From: Eremomyces bilateralis CBS 781.70
Taxonomy: Eukaryota; Ascomycota; Dothideomycetes; Eremomycetales; Eremomycetaceae
DNA: 64,000 nt
Assembly (NCBI RefSeq): GCF_010015585.1
Contig: NW_022985102.1
Span: 1-64,000 of the forward strand
Direction of reading: 5' to 3'
Shown here: piece after piece, positions 23,257 through 36,425 of the stretch
Position numbering within the stretch: position 1 is the stretch's first letter
Layout of the letters: each line of letters begins with the position of its first letter
Translations under genes and position numbers: made by a program
The notes under the pieces: model-generated
The model's database searches: none
Told to the model about the DNA's origin: nothing
What the model saw: only the letters and a program-made list of their open reading frames with translations

Positions 23257-25267
23257 AATGGTAACTTATGAGTTGCAGGGTTTGCTTAATATGAACTAAG
23301 ATAGAGACGGAGAAACGCAGGAGAGGGCTAGTCAAAGCAAATACGACGTCTCCATGGAAGATATGGGAGAATGAAGGAAGATGCTCAAAAGTTGATATAT
23401 TTACTATACCTTGGCGGCCATTGAGTGCTACCCCTTTCGGCATCTCTGCCAATGTTTTCGGTCCTGCTGTCCAGGCTTTGGCATATTCTCATCGGATGAA
23501 GTAGTCGATGTAGAAGCATCAAACCATCAGAAAGAGCGTGGTATGTCTTGGCAGAAAGATTGACAAGTCATTTCCAGGAGACTTGGCTGCCTAACCCCGT
23601 GCTGAATATAATCACCGACTCCCTGCGTCATGCAAAATGGACCATGCATTCCTTGGCCTAGCTCCATAGACGTTGCTGAAATTCGGCCACACTAAAACTT
23701 GCAGATCGATTAGCAATTCGATGCAAGCGATACGCAGGACTCGATAGCGTATGGGGTAGTTCCTGGTCAATCAATACATGTCAGCGTCAAAAGCTGTTTC
23801 TGCAGGACTGCATCTCGACGATGCCTTCATGCGTGTTTTGGCGAAACCGGGGTAACCGAATTCACTGAATCAAGGACGGAGGAAAGTATAAGACGCTTAG
23901 ACGAAATTAGAATAGTTCCAGCAGACTGGAAGAACTGAATGTGAGTATCTCCGGATGAAGTTGAAGATAGCGGAAGTTGCCGTTAGATGTCAGTAAGATA
24001 GCCTCATGCTGGATGTATCGTTGAAGCAAATTATTGGCGGCACAACTGGTTGTGTGACGTGGGAAATATCGCCCAGACTGACAAGATCCAATTTTTTAAG
24101 GAGACTTTTTGCGATTTGGAGCAAATAGCCTTGTCAAGGGGGTCCTGATTCTCGTAATGAAGAAATTGCAGTGGCAGGCAGGTCAAAACTGATTGGTGTG
24201 ATTCTCTGGAAAGGTGGGCCGCAATGAAGACTGAATACTTTGAGTGTTACATCAGAATATCGAAATCCAAGAAGAACGGGAAGCAGATGTCGACCCAAAT
24301 GGTCTGCAACATAGGATAACACGGAGTCGTATCCATAGTACCGGCAAGACTCACTCCTCCCGTGATGTGAGAACCGGACAGGACTGATGTCAGGGACGAT
24401 GGAAGCTGGCCAATCGCCAAGCATTTCCTCCCGTTAAACATACCATGCCGACAAGCCACAACAAGCACAATATTCTCCTAGTGCCCGTCAAGTAAGTAGG
24501 CATGCAGTAGTCCATGGACAGCAGCACAGTTGACAGGAAGAATCACACGATCATTAGGTGACAGAGCATTGTCCAATCGGAATTCGCAACTGTTCCGTAT
24601 ACTTCAATATTCGCCTAGGGCGGTTGAAAAGCACAATGGAAAGTCCCCAATCCAACAGCCGTGGACGATGGAAGTGTGGTGATGGCCAGATCGGCTTCGA
24701 TGCGCTGTCCGGCTTTCAGACAAGGACGCCGAGCCACAGGTATATCGGGTTGTTGAAAGCCTGCTAAGATGCATGCACGGGATCGAATGACACATGGACC
24801 TGTACTGTATACACGGCTTATTAGCCAAGTAGCACGGTGGAGCGACGATTTGGGGAGAATGTACATGTAGGCTTGTAGCTTGAGTCGGCCCCCCGAGCTG
24901 GTTGCCGATCTTGCCCCCCATATCATTGATATTTAATGTTCCGTTTAGCTTCGGGACCAGGGTGCCTGCATGATGCCTCTAGCCGGAATTGGAGGAGTGG
25001 CCTGCGTAGAAAGCGAGTGGCATTATGCTCAGGATGGTAGACCGTATATCCAAATATAGCACAGTCTTGCTATCGGAGAGAACGGGGTGTTTACGAAACT
25101 GTACCTCCTTGAGCAGTAAGAACTATTACGAAGTAAATACTTCGTCCAGCCTGTAGATTCAAGAATCTGGTCGTATCCAAGTCCAAACACAGCATTTCCC
25201 AGCCAGGTAACAACCAAGCATCACCATCTCGGATATCAAAACACCCCTCACGCCTCCAACTCGTCTT
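23257..25267. other. Intergenic, nothing recognised
   Basis: Two kilobases between the laccase start and the P450 stop. Frames near 24134-24926 are short and unlike known proteins. The proximal part should be the laccase promoter. Confidence 0.45.
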
Positions 25268-27048
25268 TCATTTCCCCCTCAGCGTCATCACCACATCCAA
25301 CTTCCCCATCGTCAACGTAAACGTATCTTTCGTCTGATTCTCAATCGCATCACAATCCTCGCTCGGCGCGAACTTCACGTCAAAGTTCCTCATAATGTTC
25401 GCCATGACCGCGCGCATCTCCATCATCGCCAACTTCTCCCCGATGCACTTGTACGGTCCCGTGCTGAACGTCAGGAACGCCCGCTTGTCCACCACGTACT
25501 CCGGCTTTGTGGTCCACCGCTCCGGCATGAACTCCAGCGGCTTGGGGAAGTACCGCGCGTCCCGCTGAATCGTGTGCACGGGCATCCAGATGATCGTGTT
25601 GCCAGGGATGAATTTGTCCTTGATGTGGATACCCTCGGGGGGTGTCTCGCGCTGCACACCGGAGGGGACGGCCGGGTGGAGACGGAGGGCTTCGCTAATG
25701 TAGCCGTCGAGGAGCGGGGAGTTCTCGACGTCTTCGCAGGTGAGGAAGGTCTTTTCGCCGGCGACACGGTCGATTTCGGCCTGGAGCTTGTGGAGCTGGT
25801 CGGGGTGCTTGCAGAGTTCGTACATGAGCCACGTCAGGGTGGATGCAGTAGTATCACTGTGAGAGTTAGGACGGTGGCAGTGCGGTGTCCGGGGATATAC
25901 TTACCTGCCAGCAACGATGACCAATCGGGTATCTGCATTCAGATGCAGAGGGATCTCTTCCTCGGTCGGATCCAGGAGCCAGCTAAAGATATCTGGCTTA
26001 TCAGGAGTGACCTGTGATCCTTTGAATCAGTATAATCTGGGAAAGATGTGGCCCGGTAACTGACCTTTTTGCGATCCTTCAAGACATGTGAAGTCCATTT
26101 CATAAAGTCTTTCAGAGTCTTTTGAATCACCGGCAACCGCAATAACAGGTTAGTGAACCATGCAATGTCTCGGAAAATGCCCAGTGGCTCCATCGAGCCA
26201 TGCAGATCCTTAATCACCTGATCCTCCTTTCCCTTCTCGAGCATACCAAAACTGCGGCTGAACCCGATATCACCCATGACATCGAAGGAGTAAAAGTTCA
26301 CCCAGTCGGAGAATCGCAGCGTTTTCCCCGCACGCTCCTTCAGCTGATCCATCAGAAGCGTGGTGTGGCGCATCACGCGTGGCTCGTAGTCTCTGAGGGC
26401 CTTGGCGTTGAATCCGCGATCCCAGATCCGGCGGCGATCTCGATGCTCCTTCTTATCGCGGCAGGTGTGGAGCGAGGAGCCTTCGATATGGTGCCCGCCC
26501 TGGTACCACGGCCCCTTGGTGCATTTGCTCAAGGCGCCGTGGACGACTGGGACGGCGTCGACATCGGCGATTGATAGCTCGCGAGGCCCAAGACGGATGT
26601 AGTCACCGTACTGCTTGTGGAGTTTCTCGACCTCGGCGAAGTATCGGACCTTTCCCCACGTGAGGTAGAAGGAATAGAACTTAGTGACCTTGGCTAGGAG
26701 GGGACCCGGGTACTAGACAGATAAGCTTTGCACGTCGTGATTTGGCAAGGAAAAACTTACATGACGAAGACGGTGGAAGAAGAATCGATAAATCACTATG
26801 CTCGTAAAGATCGTCGCAAAATAGACGGTAAAGGCGGTGGTGGTCACGACAAAGGCATCGAACACGGTATTGACGCTGCCAGCAGAGATGAGGGCAAAAT
26901 TCAACGCCGCATAAACGGATTGGCCGAGCAGAATCAGGATCCATATCGAAGCGTCTGGCTCTCCTTGAGCAAGTGCTGCGTGCGTTGCCAAACCAAGCGC
27001 TGCAATGAGCGGCTTGCTTTCCAGCAAGGTCACCAAAGCTGGCGCCAT
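25268..27048 (-). CDS. Cytochrome P450 monooxygenase with extended membrane N-terminus
   Basis: Exons 27048-26761, 26712-26065, 26011-25905 and 25856-25268 join to 543 residues. The first ATG is at 27048; the frame upstream starts only at TTG. About 90 N-terminal residues hold roughly three hydrophobic spans instead of the usual single anchor, then RLRHYPGPLLAKVTKFY, the Pro-rich hinge, follows across splice 1. P450 signatures are the I-helix VAGSDTTASTLTWL (across splice 3), SEALRLHP (E-x-x-R), FMPERWT, and the haem loop FSTGPYKCIGEKLA with the Cys ligand. It should sit in the ER with a reductase partner and hydroxylate an unknown substrate. A similar multi-span start is known in some secondary-metabolite P450s, but no synthase gene is in this window. 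Confidence 0.93.
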
Positions 27049-28113
27049 TGTGAAGGTCCTGGACAAACCCGTTCAACGAGATGAGATCAAGAGAAGGCTT
27101 ATGAAGTACTTGATTGTCAATAAAATACGAATTGGTTCCGAACGACAGAACTCGCAAGTTCCAAAACCTGAAGTCTTAAGACATGGTGGACGGCAGTGGA
27201 TAGCGGGGTAATATATTGTGCATAGAAATAGTTGAATCACGGTAGGGCTTGTCAGTTGTCGAGTCAGATGCAAGATTCAATCATAGCCGGAGAATGTGGT
27301 CCGAGGTGCCTTAGCCTCGTCCTGAGTCGAACTCTCCCAAGATGGCTGAGAAAGTATGAATGCGCAATTGCACATGTTGGTGCCTCACTAGACCGTCGAG
27401 TCTGGTCTGGTCTCGAATCCGGGGCAATGGTCCCCTATTCCCACATAACGTATTAGCGGGTTGCGGGGAAGAGGGGTTCAGATTCTGTTCTGTTCCGTCC
27501 TCCGGGGCGGAAAGCCTCAACTCCGAGCCTTCGTCCAATGGGAAGCATGGTAAAACCGTTGACTCGCAATGTGCGACTCAGTTTCGGTCTGGAGAGGGAT
27601 GAGGATGATCAGCATATTTCGAGGGTCGTTGATATGCTATTGATCATGATCGCCAAGGTTTGGATTGGACAGCCGGAATCTCAGTTGAATCTCAGATATA
27701 ATTCCTCTCGATTCGAGCGAGTGCACCCATGCAGCAGACTCAGTGTTGAAGACAATGATGAGGAAGAGAACAATAATGAAAACGACAACGAGGACAATAG
27801 TAATGAAGCAGCAAGAGGACCTAATATTGAAACCCTGTAACTAACCAGTTAGCGGGAAATATGATTCCGATAGCATAATACCTGGTCTTAGGCACAAAGG
27901 CGTGTTGAAATGAGGAACCGAAGCCATCAAATCTCCAATATCAAAGTCGGCTTTCACTAGCATCCGAGCCCGAATTCTGAATACACTTGATTCAAGATTG
28001 ATGGTGATTTACGTCGTGCATTAATGTCTCGAGATTTGCTAGCAGGTGGACCCACCTAATTTTGTTTTAGTGCGCACAATGTCACCTCAAAAGACGGAAA
28101 ACATTTCATCAGC
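27049..28113. other. Intergenic; one acidic hypothetical frame
   Basis: It holds the P450 promoter. A 100-codon ATG frame at 27538-27840 ends in an Asn/Glu/Asp-rich tail and matches no family I know, so I do not call it a gene. Confidence 0.4.
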
Positions 28114-28204
28114 GGGTGTATGGTCTAGAGGTATGATTCTTGCTTAGGGAAGTCAACACTTCAAAACATGCAAGAGGTCCCGCGTTCGATTCGCGGTACA
28201 CCCC
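28114..28204 (+). tRNA. tRNA-Pro (anticodon AGG) with a 19-nt intron
   Basis: The acceptor arms GGGTGTA and TACACCC pair fully, the T arm is CCGCG-TTCGATT-CGCGG, and the anticodon stem is CTTGC/GCAAG. The loop reads TT-AGG-G, then an intron at 28150-28168, then T, with the intron directly after position 37 as is usual for nuclear tRNA introns. A run of T follows at about 28216-28220 as Pol III terminator, with a longer T-run just beyond. Confidence 0.93.
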
Positions 28205-29009
28205 CTATTCATTTCTTTTTTGCCTTTTTTTTGCCGTGGTTCTCATGTGTAAGATGGACTTTGGGTAGGTTGGGGCTGTATTGAGCTGGTGTTTTGGTAA
28301 GAGAAGGTGGGCTTCTGGAGGGAATAGAGGGAGCGGCTACTCGGATGTCTAACACATAAAATACCATGGTGGTGTCAGGTTACTATTTTGCTTTAACCCT
28401 GCGGGCTACTGTTCAATTTCATTGTTTCTATATATCATAGTCCTGTAAGGAATACAGCAGCCACTAATCCTTTCCTCCCGTTTAAATATATTGTTTTATA
28501 AGATTCTAGACGAACTCCTCCCCAAGTCCCTAACGATACAATCCTCCATCTAGGGCGGAAGAAGTCGGGACCCTTCGCCTTTGATGTCCCCCGAAATATC
28601 CATCTACGTCTTTAAAACGCTCAATTGTCCTACTAGAGAATGGTTTGTTCAATTGATCATTCCACGTACCTAAAATGAGTAGGCGAATCATAAATACAAA
28701 GGATCGAAGTAGACCCGCATGTCGGTTCACAAAGGTAGGTACAGGGAATTTCCGATCCCAATGGCTCCAGAGCACTCCGAATCCCCAATTATACTGCCGG
28801 TAGCAGTGTCCATTCCAGGTTCGCCGACCCTGCCAGATTGGACCCATCCGAAAAGGCGCCATCGCTAAGTACGCAAAAGTCCCACGCATATCAACCACAA
28901 GTTCGGGAGTTGTCCTCCGAAACGCCAGCAAAGAGTACACCATCCTACACAACAACACTCCTCCAATCCCTACCTCCTCGACTTGTTTCCTCTTTCGAAA
29001 GCTTCGAAC
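28205..29009. other. Intergenic, probable 3' UTR of the Ser/Pro-rich gene
   Basis: A 142-codon minus frame at 28530-28958 matches nothing I know. The stretch next to 29010 likely includes the 3' UTR of the gene that ends there. Confidence 0.4.
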
Positions 29010-31260
29010 TCACTCGATACTCATCTTCATCAATCCATCACTCGTATCCGTCATCCCCTGCAACCCCACCCTCTTCGGCCCCATCCCCGGCGTCCCCATC
29101 ACACCATTCCCATTTCCATTCCCATTCCCATTTCCACTCCCCGGCACCACGCTGCCCTCCCTACTCCGCTTCCCAAACGCCCCCGCCGACCCACCCGCCG
29201 TCCCCCACAAAGGCCCAGCGCCACCTCCTCCGCTCCCCGGACTCTGGCTCAGCACCGGGCTATTCTGCACGGACAATCCCGGGCTTACGGCGCGACGCTT
29301 AAGGCTCATGCCGTCGAACTCATCGTCGCGACGTCGCTTGGAGGCTTTACGGATGCCGTCAGCTGCCGATGGCGGAAAGTGGAGCGAGTTCGGGGGTTGC
29401 GGAGTGGTGGCGCGGGAGTGGCTCGCAGCGTGGGCGTGGGCGTTGGTGGCGGGGGCGTCGAATGGGTTGGCAACGGCGGTGAGGTTCGGCGGAGTGGTTT
29501 GCTGAGCGAGGGAGAGGGCGAGGGAGAGGTTGCCGTGGTGCGAGGTTGAGTGGGAGTGCGAGGTGGAGGAGAAGAGCGAGGCGGAGCGGCTAGAGGCCGA
29601 GATCGAGGGGCTGGAGGGGCCCATGCTGATGTCGTCGCTCATTGCGGAGCCGCGGGGGAAGAGTGGTGGCGGTCCGGGCTGCCGGCTGCCGTTGCCATTT
29701 GTGTCGTTGGGAGACGTGCCCGTGCCGTTCGATGGGAGCGGCTCGAAGGTGTTCCAGAATTCGCGGCTGCCGAAGGCGGGTGGGAAGGCTCCGAAAAGCC
29801 CTTTGGCACCGCCGGGGTGGTCGGCTGGCATGCGGTCGTCTCCTAGCATGCCGGTGAGAGTGTCCGAGTTCGAGTGACCGGCAGAGCTGGAAGGGCGGAT
29901 CATGTCACCGTCGCTTTCGCGGACTTGACGGATAACTTCGGCTTCACGGCGGATATCGGCATCAAGGGGGTGGGTTTCGGCGATGAGGTCATCTTTAATG
30001 CGACCGAATGCACGTGTTTTTGGCTGTGAAGTTTTTGTTAGGATGGTTCGAAACGGATACATTGTTGTTTGGTAAACGAACCAAGAGGTTACCTCGCCGC
30101 GTCACAGCACGTCTCACCACGCCCGGTGTTCCTGGAGGCGGTCGACCCGCTTCATCGCCGCTGTCGTTACCTGAAGAAATGTGAAGATCGTTCGTATGGA
30201 AGCTCAGGCTTTCTCGCCGGGATCCCGCGTTCCGCATGGCCACTTCTCGCGCAAAATATCCACCGTTGCTTTCCGACGCTTTTCCGTTTGGAGGGGATGC
30301 AGGGGCGGGGCTGGCGAGGGAGCTGTGTCCGCTCATGCTTGCACTGGACGAGCTCTTTCGACTGCGGTGGCGTCGCAATCGTGCTCGTTGATAGTTCATG
30401 AATCCAGCGGACCCTCCGGCGAAGCTGTTTCCGAATGGGTTTGCTGTGGATGGAGCGAAAGGAGTGGATGCACTGGCGTTGTTTGATTTCATGGCCTGCG
30501 GGGTGGAAATGATCATGTCGTCGGTTTCGTCATGGTCCATCGGATCGATGTCATCATCACTGTTGGAGGAGCTCTCATCATCCAACATGGCGATGCTTCC
30601 AAGTGAGCTGGTCGCAGCCATTTTATCGCCATGCTGTGACCATGCATTGCTTCCCATGCTGTGCGAATCGAATCCGCTTGTAAACGCTGATCGGCGTTGG
30701 TTGGGAATCATCATGCCCTTCTGTGTGATGGTAGGTGAGGAGTCGGGCGATGACTCTGCGAGGGTAGAATGATGAAGATTGGTGCACGCACGAGCAAAAT
30801 CCAGGCCCCGTGAGTGACGAGGAAGAACTTGATGTGATGGAGATCCGTACGGGCCTCGAGGATGATGTAGTGGTGGGGAGAGCGGTGCCCGATTCACTGA
30901 TAGACCGGTGCTGAACACTTCTCTCGGCGGCATCTGCAATGACAAGCCGCGTTGGTGGAAGTTTGGTCGGCGCGGGGTCTTTGGGTCAGCATGAATATGG
31001 TTGTCATCCTTGGAGGATTTGGCCTCGCGGATATCGGGCGAAGGGATCAACTTCGGGGTAGAATCGGATAGGGATCGTGTCTTGGTTGGTGTACAAACCA
31101 GCTGTTCACCAGAGTGCGGACCAGCAGCGCTCAACGCGCTGGATGTTTGGGAATTGTGGTCTGGTGGTGGGAAAGAGTTGGACAATCCACGCTCCAGCAT
31201 AACTCCCAATGCAGAGAAAGGAACGGAGTCCTGCTTTGTATCTCTTGGAGCGGGCTTCAT
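29010..31260 (-). CDS. Ser/Pro-rich, largely disordered conserved fungal protein (function unknown)
   Basis: Exons 31260-30082 and 30023-29010 join to 730 residues. I do not recognise a named domain. The splice falls inside what looks like the best conserved block: RRAVTRRGNLLPKTRAFGRI, then DDLIAETHPLDADIRREAEV and IRQVRESDGD. Around it the protein is rich in Ser, Pro, Asn and Gly, with an acidic patch (DDESSSNSDDDIDPMDHDET), basic segments (ASKRRRDDEF, SLKRRA) that could be nuclear localisation signals, SP/TP dipeptides that could be kinase targets, and a Gly-Asn repeat coded by a short microsatellite near 29102-29141. A nuclear regulatory role is a guess from composition. The gene looks intact and runs away from the 31916-33418 gene only 0.65 kb upstream. 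Confidence 0.8.
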
Positions 31261-31915
31261 GATATAGGTACTGCAGCTGTTCGTATGTTTGTATCGGGAG
31301 GGCGGCTAGACAAAGACACCAGGCTGGAGAGTGGGATCCTGGGAATAAAGGGGGTACATATTGGCAAGTATCATTTCGAGATGCTGATTGAGCCAGAATT
31401 GGAGGAGACTTGCAGGAAAAGGGTTGAGGAACTCTTTGGACGCACAAGACATGCGATATCGAGATGGTGATGCGGCACTGGTGAGGTCAAGCCTCCAGGT
31501 CCTGCTTGAACCCATTGGTTGGCGCCATCGGGCGGAAACATTCTGTTCATTTTAATTGGCCATATTTTAACGCTATTCCCTCTTTGGTTAGTACCCACTT
31601 CATTACCCCACCATACTAAATATCCTTGGCGTTCGCGTTTCCTTTGTGCTGCCTTGTTGCCTTTGTGCCTCTTCAGCTTTATGTTCATCAATCTTCATGC
31701 CTAGCCACACTACCATGTAATAGAAGGCTAGACATGGCTAGAATTGATTACAGTATCACTCATAAGGTAGTTATACTGTCCCATAAGTCATACTCCGCCA
31801 TATGTGCTCCTCCGTGAATGGTATGGAAATATCATGTTGCTCCCAATTCCACACCTCGTTCAGCGCACCATGGTCTGTCGTCCACATTAGATCTCCTTCG
31901 TAACTCCTCGCTGCA
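31261..31915. other. Intergenic: promoter/5' UTR of the Ser/Pro-rich gene
   Basis: Both flanking genes run on the minus strand. No additional gene is seen. Confidence 0.5.
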
Positions 31916-33418
31916 TCAAATACACACAACTCCCCTCATATACTCCACCTCCTCCCACAAAGCGACCCTAACATTCAGCATCTGCAGTACCCACTGATTC
32001 ATCACAAGATCCCTCCGAATCTTGCCCACGCAGCGGCACAGCTTCAACCCCCTCTCAGTCGTCCTCCGCTCCTCCAGAAACTCCCCACACTCCTTCTCCC
32101 ACCCCCGACTCTGATTCCACAGCTCATGTACCCCTTGCAAGTGCGGCGGCCGATCATGCCACGCATCGTATAGTTCAAAGTGCTGCTTCCCGGCGCTCTC
32201 ATCCCGAGTCGACCATGCCACCCGCGCGTACAGCTCGATCAGCACGTCCTGGCCGTTCCGCGCCGCCGCACACCCCGTATTGAGCGCCTCGCCGATGCGG
32301 AAGCACACGTGGAGCCGGGTGGCATTAGTGATGCCGATGATGGGTGAGCGGTCGCGGACGGGCGGAGGGAACCGGGGGCGGGCGAAGAGTGGGATGGGGA
32401 GATTTGGAGCACTGGTGAGGATTGCTTGAGGGATAGGCTGGTGAGGATCAGGGTCGTGGGATAGGATTCCGCCGTTCGTAGGATTGGATTTTTCGGGGGT
32501 CGTGTCAGTGGTAAGCGGGGATAAGTCGTCTAGATCGTCGAAGTTGAAGTCATATGGGTCCCTGGAAATGGTAGAGGACGGTTCTGGGCCTGGTCTGCTG
32601 TTTGCATCCGAGCTGGGTACCTGTTCGGTAGCCACTGGTGTCATCAGAGGCTTCGCGCTCTTGGTGGTGCTGGGAGTATGTTTCTTCATGGATTCCGCGT
32701 AGACATCAATCGGTACCAGGTCATCATCGTCAAGAAGTACGTCACCGTACTCGTCTGTGGACGGATGGCAATCTTGGACGTCAATGGCATCGGAGTAGTC
32801 GGATGGTCTATCGAGGTGCTGACTTGGTTGCTGACTGCCCTGTTCGTTGATTGAGTGGATCTGTTCGGCATTCGGATATTCAGCTCTATTGACGATTGGT
32901 ATTGCGGGAATCAGCTGAGACTGAATAGTAGACGTCTGAGTCGAAACATTTCCATTGAAGTCAGACTGTGGGGTTGCATGATCGGCTGGATCAGGGTAAC
33001 GGAAGTTTTGCAGTCTACTCAGCGTCGTCTCAGAGAGAGCTGGCGCTGCAAATTGTTGTAATGGAGATCCGTTCATGAGTTCGGGTGGCAAAGCGGTGGG
33101 ACTATAGCCCGAGGCTCTATTGTTCGCGGTCGCCTTTCCGGATACTGCTCTGCTACGCTTTGGCTGAAACTTGTATGCATCCTGCTTGCCCTTGCGCTTC
33201 TTTACGGCGTGAACATTGATGTCTACAGGGTCGACAGGAGCGTATGATTGAGGAGGCCCCGATGGAGGCGGAGATCTGTTGCCATTGATTGCGGTCCAGC
33301 CGAAGTTCGAGGCACACAGGGTCTGGCTGTATTTAATCAGCAATGAACACAAAAAGGGTTGAACATTGTATGCCTACCTCGTAAACGGATCGACTCCTTG
33401 CTCTTCCGAATGCTCCAT
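31916..33418 (-). CDS. Conserved fungal protein, function unknown
   Basis: Exon 1 (33418-33378, MEHSEEQGVDPFTS) and exon 2 (33326-31916) join to 483 residues; exon 2 alone is open but lacks the start. The opening (DPFTSQTLCASNFGW) and the last 130 residues look structured and conserved in character: PIIGITNATRLHVCFRIGEA, GQDVLIELYARVAW, KQHFELYDAWHDRPPHLQGV, and LCRCVGKIRRDL. Between them lies a long disordered, Ser/Pro/Asp-rich linker with a basic cluster near the N-terminus (KKRKGKQDAYKFQPKRSR) that could send the protein to the nucleus. I have no secure family name; the C-terminal block may be a small beta-rich domain. It is divergent from LSB5. Confidence 0.78.
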
Positions 33419-34506
33419 TTCCTGGAAAAATCGTATCGTATCTTCGTTTCGGCGTGCAACCGTTATCGGATTAGCTCTACCACAGGACTCATAACGCTCT
33501 CTGCTTGACTAGGTGCGCGACTCAGATGTACCGAAACACAGATATGGACAGCTCGGATGCAGTGAACGATAGACTTGGAAAAAATTACAGAGAGATATTA
33601 CTCCATCATCAGAAGACTGAAAGCGATTGAAGAGGGTCGTGTTGAACTCATGAAAGATCCAAACCGGAATTGGCTGGGAGTTTGGATTGTCTTCGGTCCT
33701 TGGTAACGAGGAAGGAACCCAAAACAGGAAGTCGCAACCCTCGTGGACGCGAGCCCGCATCGAGTCACGGGATATCATCATCATCGTGACACATCATATC
33801 GCGATGATACAACTCGTTCTCGGGTAATGGAGACACACTTCATCTCTGCATTGCGAATTGTCAGTCTCATTGTTGTCAAGCAAATATTTGAATCGCAGGG
33901 CCAAGAAATAACCATCCTCATTATTCAGCGGACGGCAGGAACAATAGACGCAGCGTGGGGTTTAGCGGATCCACGGATGATGTCGTAACGTTGTTCGGTT
34001 TCCTCACGACTACTCTTCGCCGTCTTCGGGATTCATCTGCTTCTTGTCAATCGTTTCATATCCAGATATTCGCTAGAAAGAGTTGACGAGGTTGATCAGG
34101 TCACTGGACGAGGACAATAGAGCTGAATAGCTCAAGCCGCATTGGCTGATTCTCCTTCCTATTGTTCCCACCTTCACCCATTCATTTGCCAAGGGTGTTA
34201 CTTGGTCACTCATCAGCTTGCTCGTCACGCGCATACTCTATGATAGAGAGGGTTATTTTCTTAATACCAGCGATAAGAGCAATCTTCGCCATACCCGCAA
34301 CCCCGATCTCGATGAACGCATTTTAAGTTATCCTCCCTTTGTTACTCCGGTCTCGTTCATCTCTCCCTCCGACCCTCTGCACGTGAAGGTATCAGACCCT
34401 GAAACCCGACGTGTTCGCCAGTTTAAGGAGAGATACCCAAGGCGCGGCGTCGCAATCTCACTTACGAAGTGAGTGGGAGCCGACTTAAGGCTTCATCTTT
34501 TCGACC
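33419..34506. other. Divergent intergenic region
   Basis: This separates two genes that start in opposite directions and should contain both promoters. A minus frame at 33509-33784 and a plus frame at 33743-33988 are short and unsupported. Confidence 0.45.
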
Positions 34507-36063
34507 ATGTTCAGTGGATCGGTAAGTCAGTGACATTTGTTGATAACTCCCATCACTCCATCCAGGGCACAGATCGCCCCGTTGCCTTGAGCGGTTATAT
34601 GTCTCTTGAGTTGCAGAAATGTATAAAATCTGGGCTTTGGCTGCAATCATGACCAGTCCTATTGTATTCTGTCCTTTCTTAAGTCGTTGTCGATCCTTGT
34701 TGCCAGGCCCCATTTCTCCAAAATCATGTGCACCGTTTATATTTTTCGGAAACTGTTCTCATGTATTCTTAAACAGAAGAAGCCGTATTCGGCCATCACC
34801 GTCCAAATAGAACGGTTGACCAGCGAGGCATACGAGGAACATGATCTGGCGGGCATCGTGGACTTGGTGGAAGTGATTAGGATCCAGGACACAGGTCCAA
34901 CAGAGGCAGCGAGAGCCATTCGGAAAAAACTGTGAGTCTTCTGGCATATTTGAAGAGCCTGGCTTACGATATTCAGGAAGTATGGAAGTCCACACAAGCA
35001 GCTACGTGCTCTCACCATATTGGACGCGTTGATCCAAAATGCCGGTAAGGGGTTTCAGAGGACATTTGCCGATGAACCGCTTCTCGAGCGTCTCCGTATT
35101 GTGTCACAAGATGATATGGTTGATGCTGAGGTCCGGCAGAAATGCAACGTCCTGTTCCGCCAATGGGCAGCTGGGTATAAGAACAAACAGGGCCTACAGG
35201 GAATTGCATCATTGTATAAGCAGCTCCCGAAAACGAGGCGACCTCAGCCTCAACAATCCAGAGTGGTTCGTGAGACGGAAGCAGACACGCACGAGCAACC
35301 GCCATCACCGACAGCCACACGCTCAAGGGGGACGTCGTCAGCTACTGTCTACGCTGGTCATTCTCGAGCGTCTTCTTCAACCGCTCCAATATCACTAGGA
35401 AATACCACACCCCCAAGCTCGTCCATCTTCCGATCCTCCAAAGACAAAAAGAGCAAAGCGAAGCCCTTCAACCTCGAGAAAGAACGGCATCAGATCCTCG
35501 AAACCATCGCCAGCGCCTCTGTCGCCAGTACCAACCTCGTCAACGCCCTCAAGCTCATCAACCGCGAATCCCAGCGTGTCAGCGAGAACCCCGAAGTCAT
35601 GAAACGCTTCGATACCTGCAAGCGCCTCCGCCGCCAGATCCTACGCTACATCCAACTCGTCGAGTCTGAGCAGTACATCGGCAGCCTACTCAGTGCGAAC
35701 GACGAGCTCGTCAAGGCGCTGATGGCGTTCGAGGTGCTCGACAAGAGCATGGAGGATGATAGTGACAGCGACAATGAGGCATTGCAGGAAGCGCGTTCGG
35801 AGTTTATCCATGAACCCGCTCGTGGGGGGGGTGTCAATGAGGGGTTCTCGCGGTTGAGCATGCAGGAACAGCCGCCAGCGAGGCAATCCAGGCCGTCGTC
35901 AATGTCGATGCCGCCGCCGATTCCGAGTGCCGCGAGTAAGCATCGGATATCACAGTATCGACCGGAACCGGAGCCGGAAGATGAGGTGGATGACGATGAT
36001 CCGTTTGGAGATCAGAATGCGGTGAAGACCCCGTATGTCGAAAAGGGCGGGATGACCTGGTAA
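34507..36063 (+). CDS. lsb5: LSB5-like VHS/GAT protein (actin and endocytosis)
   Basis: Exons 34507-34521 (MFSGS), 34777-34931 and 34977-36063 join to 418 residues. The tiny first exon and 255-nt first intron are inferred because the VHS domain otherwise lacks a start; the spliced MFSGSKKPYSAITVQIERLT fits the family's start. The VHS domain runs through EEHDLAGIVDLVEVIRIQ, GPTEAARAIRKKLKYGS and QLRALTILDALIQNAG to about residue 145. A disordered linker precedes a GAT-type helical region (KERHQILETIASASVASTNL to LLSANDELVKALMAFEVL). The tail ends YVEKGGMTW after an acidic DPFGDQ segment. Yeast Lsb5 binds Las17/Sla1, ubiquitin and Arf3 at endocytic sites; the same role is inferred here. Confidence 0.9.
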
Positions 36064-36425
36064 GATGGTTGGTCATTTTTTTGAAGATGTGCATCGGCTA
36101 ACATAAATCCAGGCGAGATGTCTAGGGAGCGTGTGATATGGATTTATTATATCTGTAGCGACATTACTTCTTATTGTATGAGAGCTGCAAATACCCCCCA
36201 ATGCCAATTGTGTTATTATTTGCTGAGAACACTGTATCAATGGTGATTAAGTGCTTTGATGGCCCAAAGAAACCTATATCTGCATGCCTGAGTCCTTCCC
36301 TGTCTTCTTTCATATGCCCAACCGTCTAGATTTCGCCAGTCGATTCTGGATTCCCCAGATCATATAAATCCTACCGTGATCGCATGCTTGGTTTCCTGTT
36401 CTCTCATCCAATAAAATCTGCCGCA
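36064..36425. other. Short intergenic
   Basis: It holds the 3' end of LSB5 and the upstream part of the dynamin-like gene. A second in-frame ATG for that gene lies at 36384. Confidence 0.5.

Noticed and set aside
21160-27048. Full secondary-metabolite gene cluster
   Set aside because: No polyketide, peptide or terpene synthase and no pathway regulator in the window.
27380-27440. B-box-like string near 27413 on the minus strand
   Set aside because: No A box or cloverleaf arms nearby, so not a tRNA.
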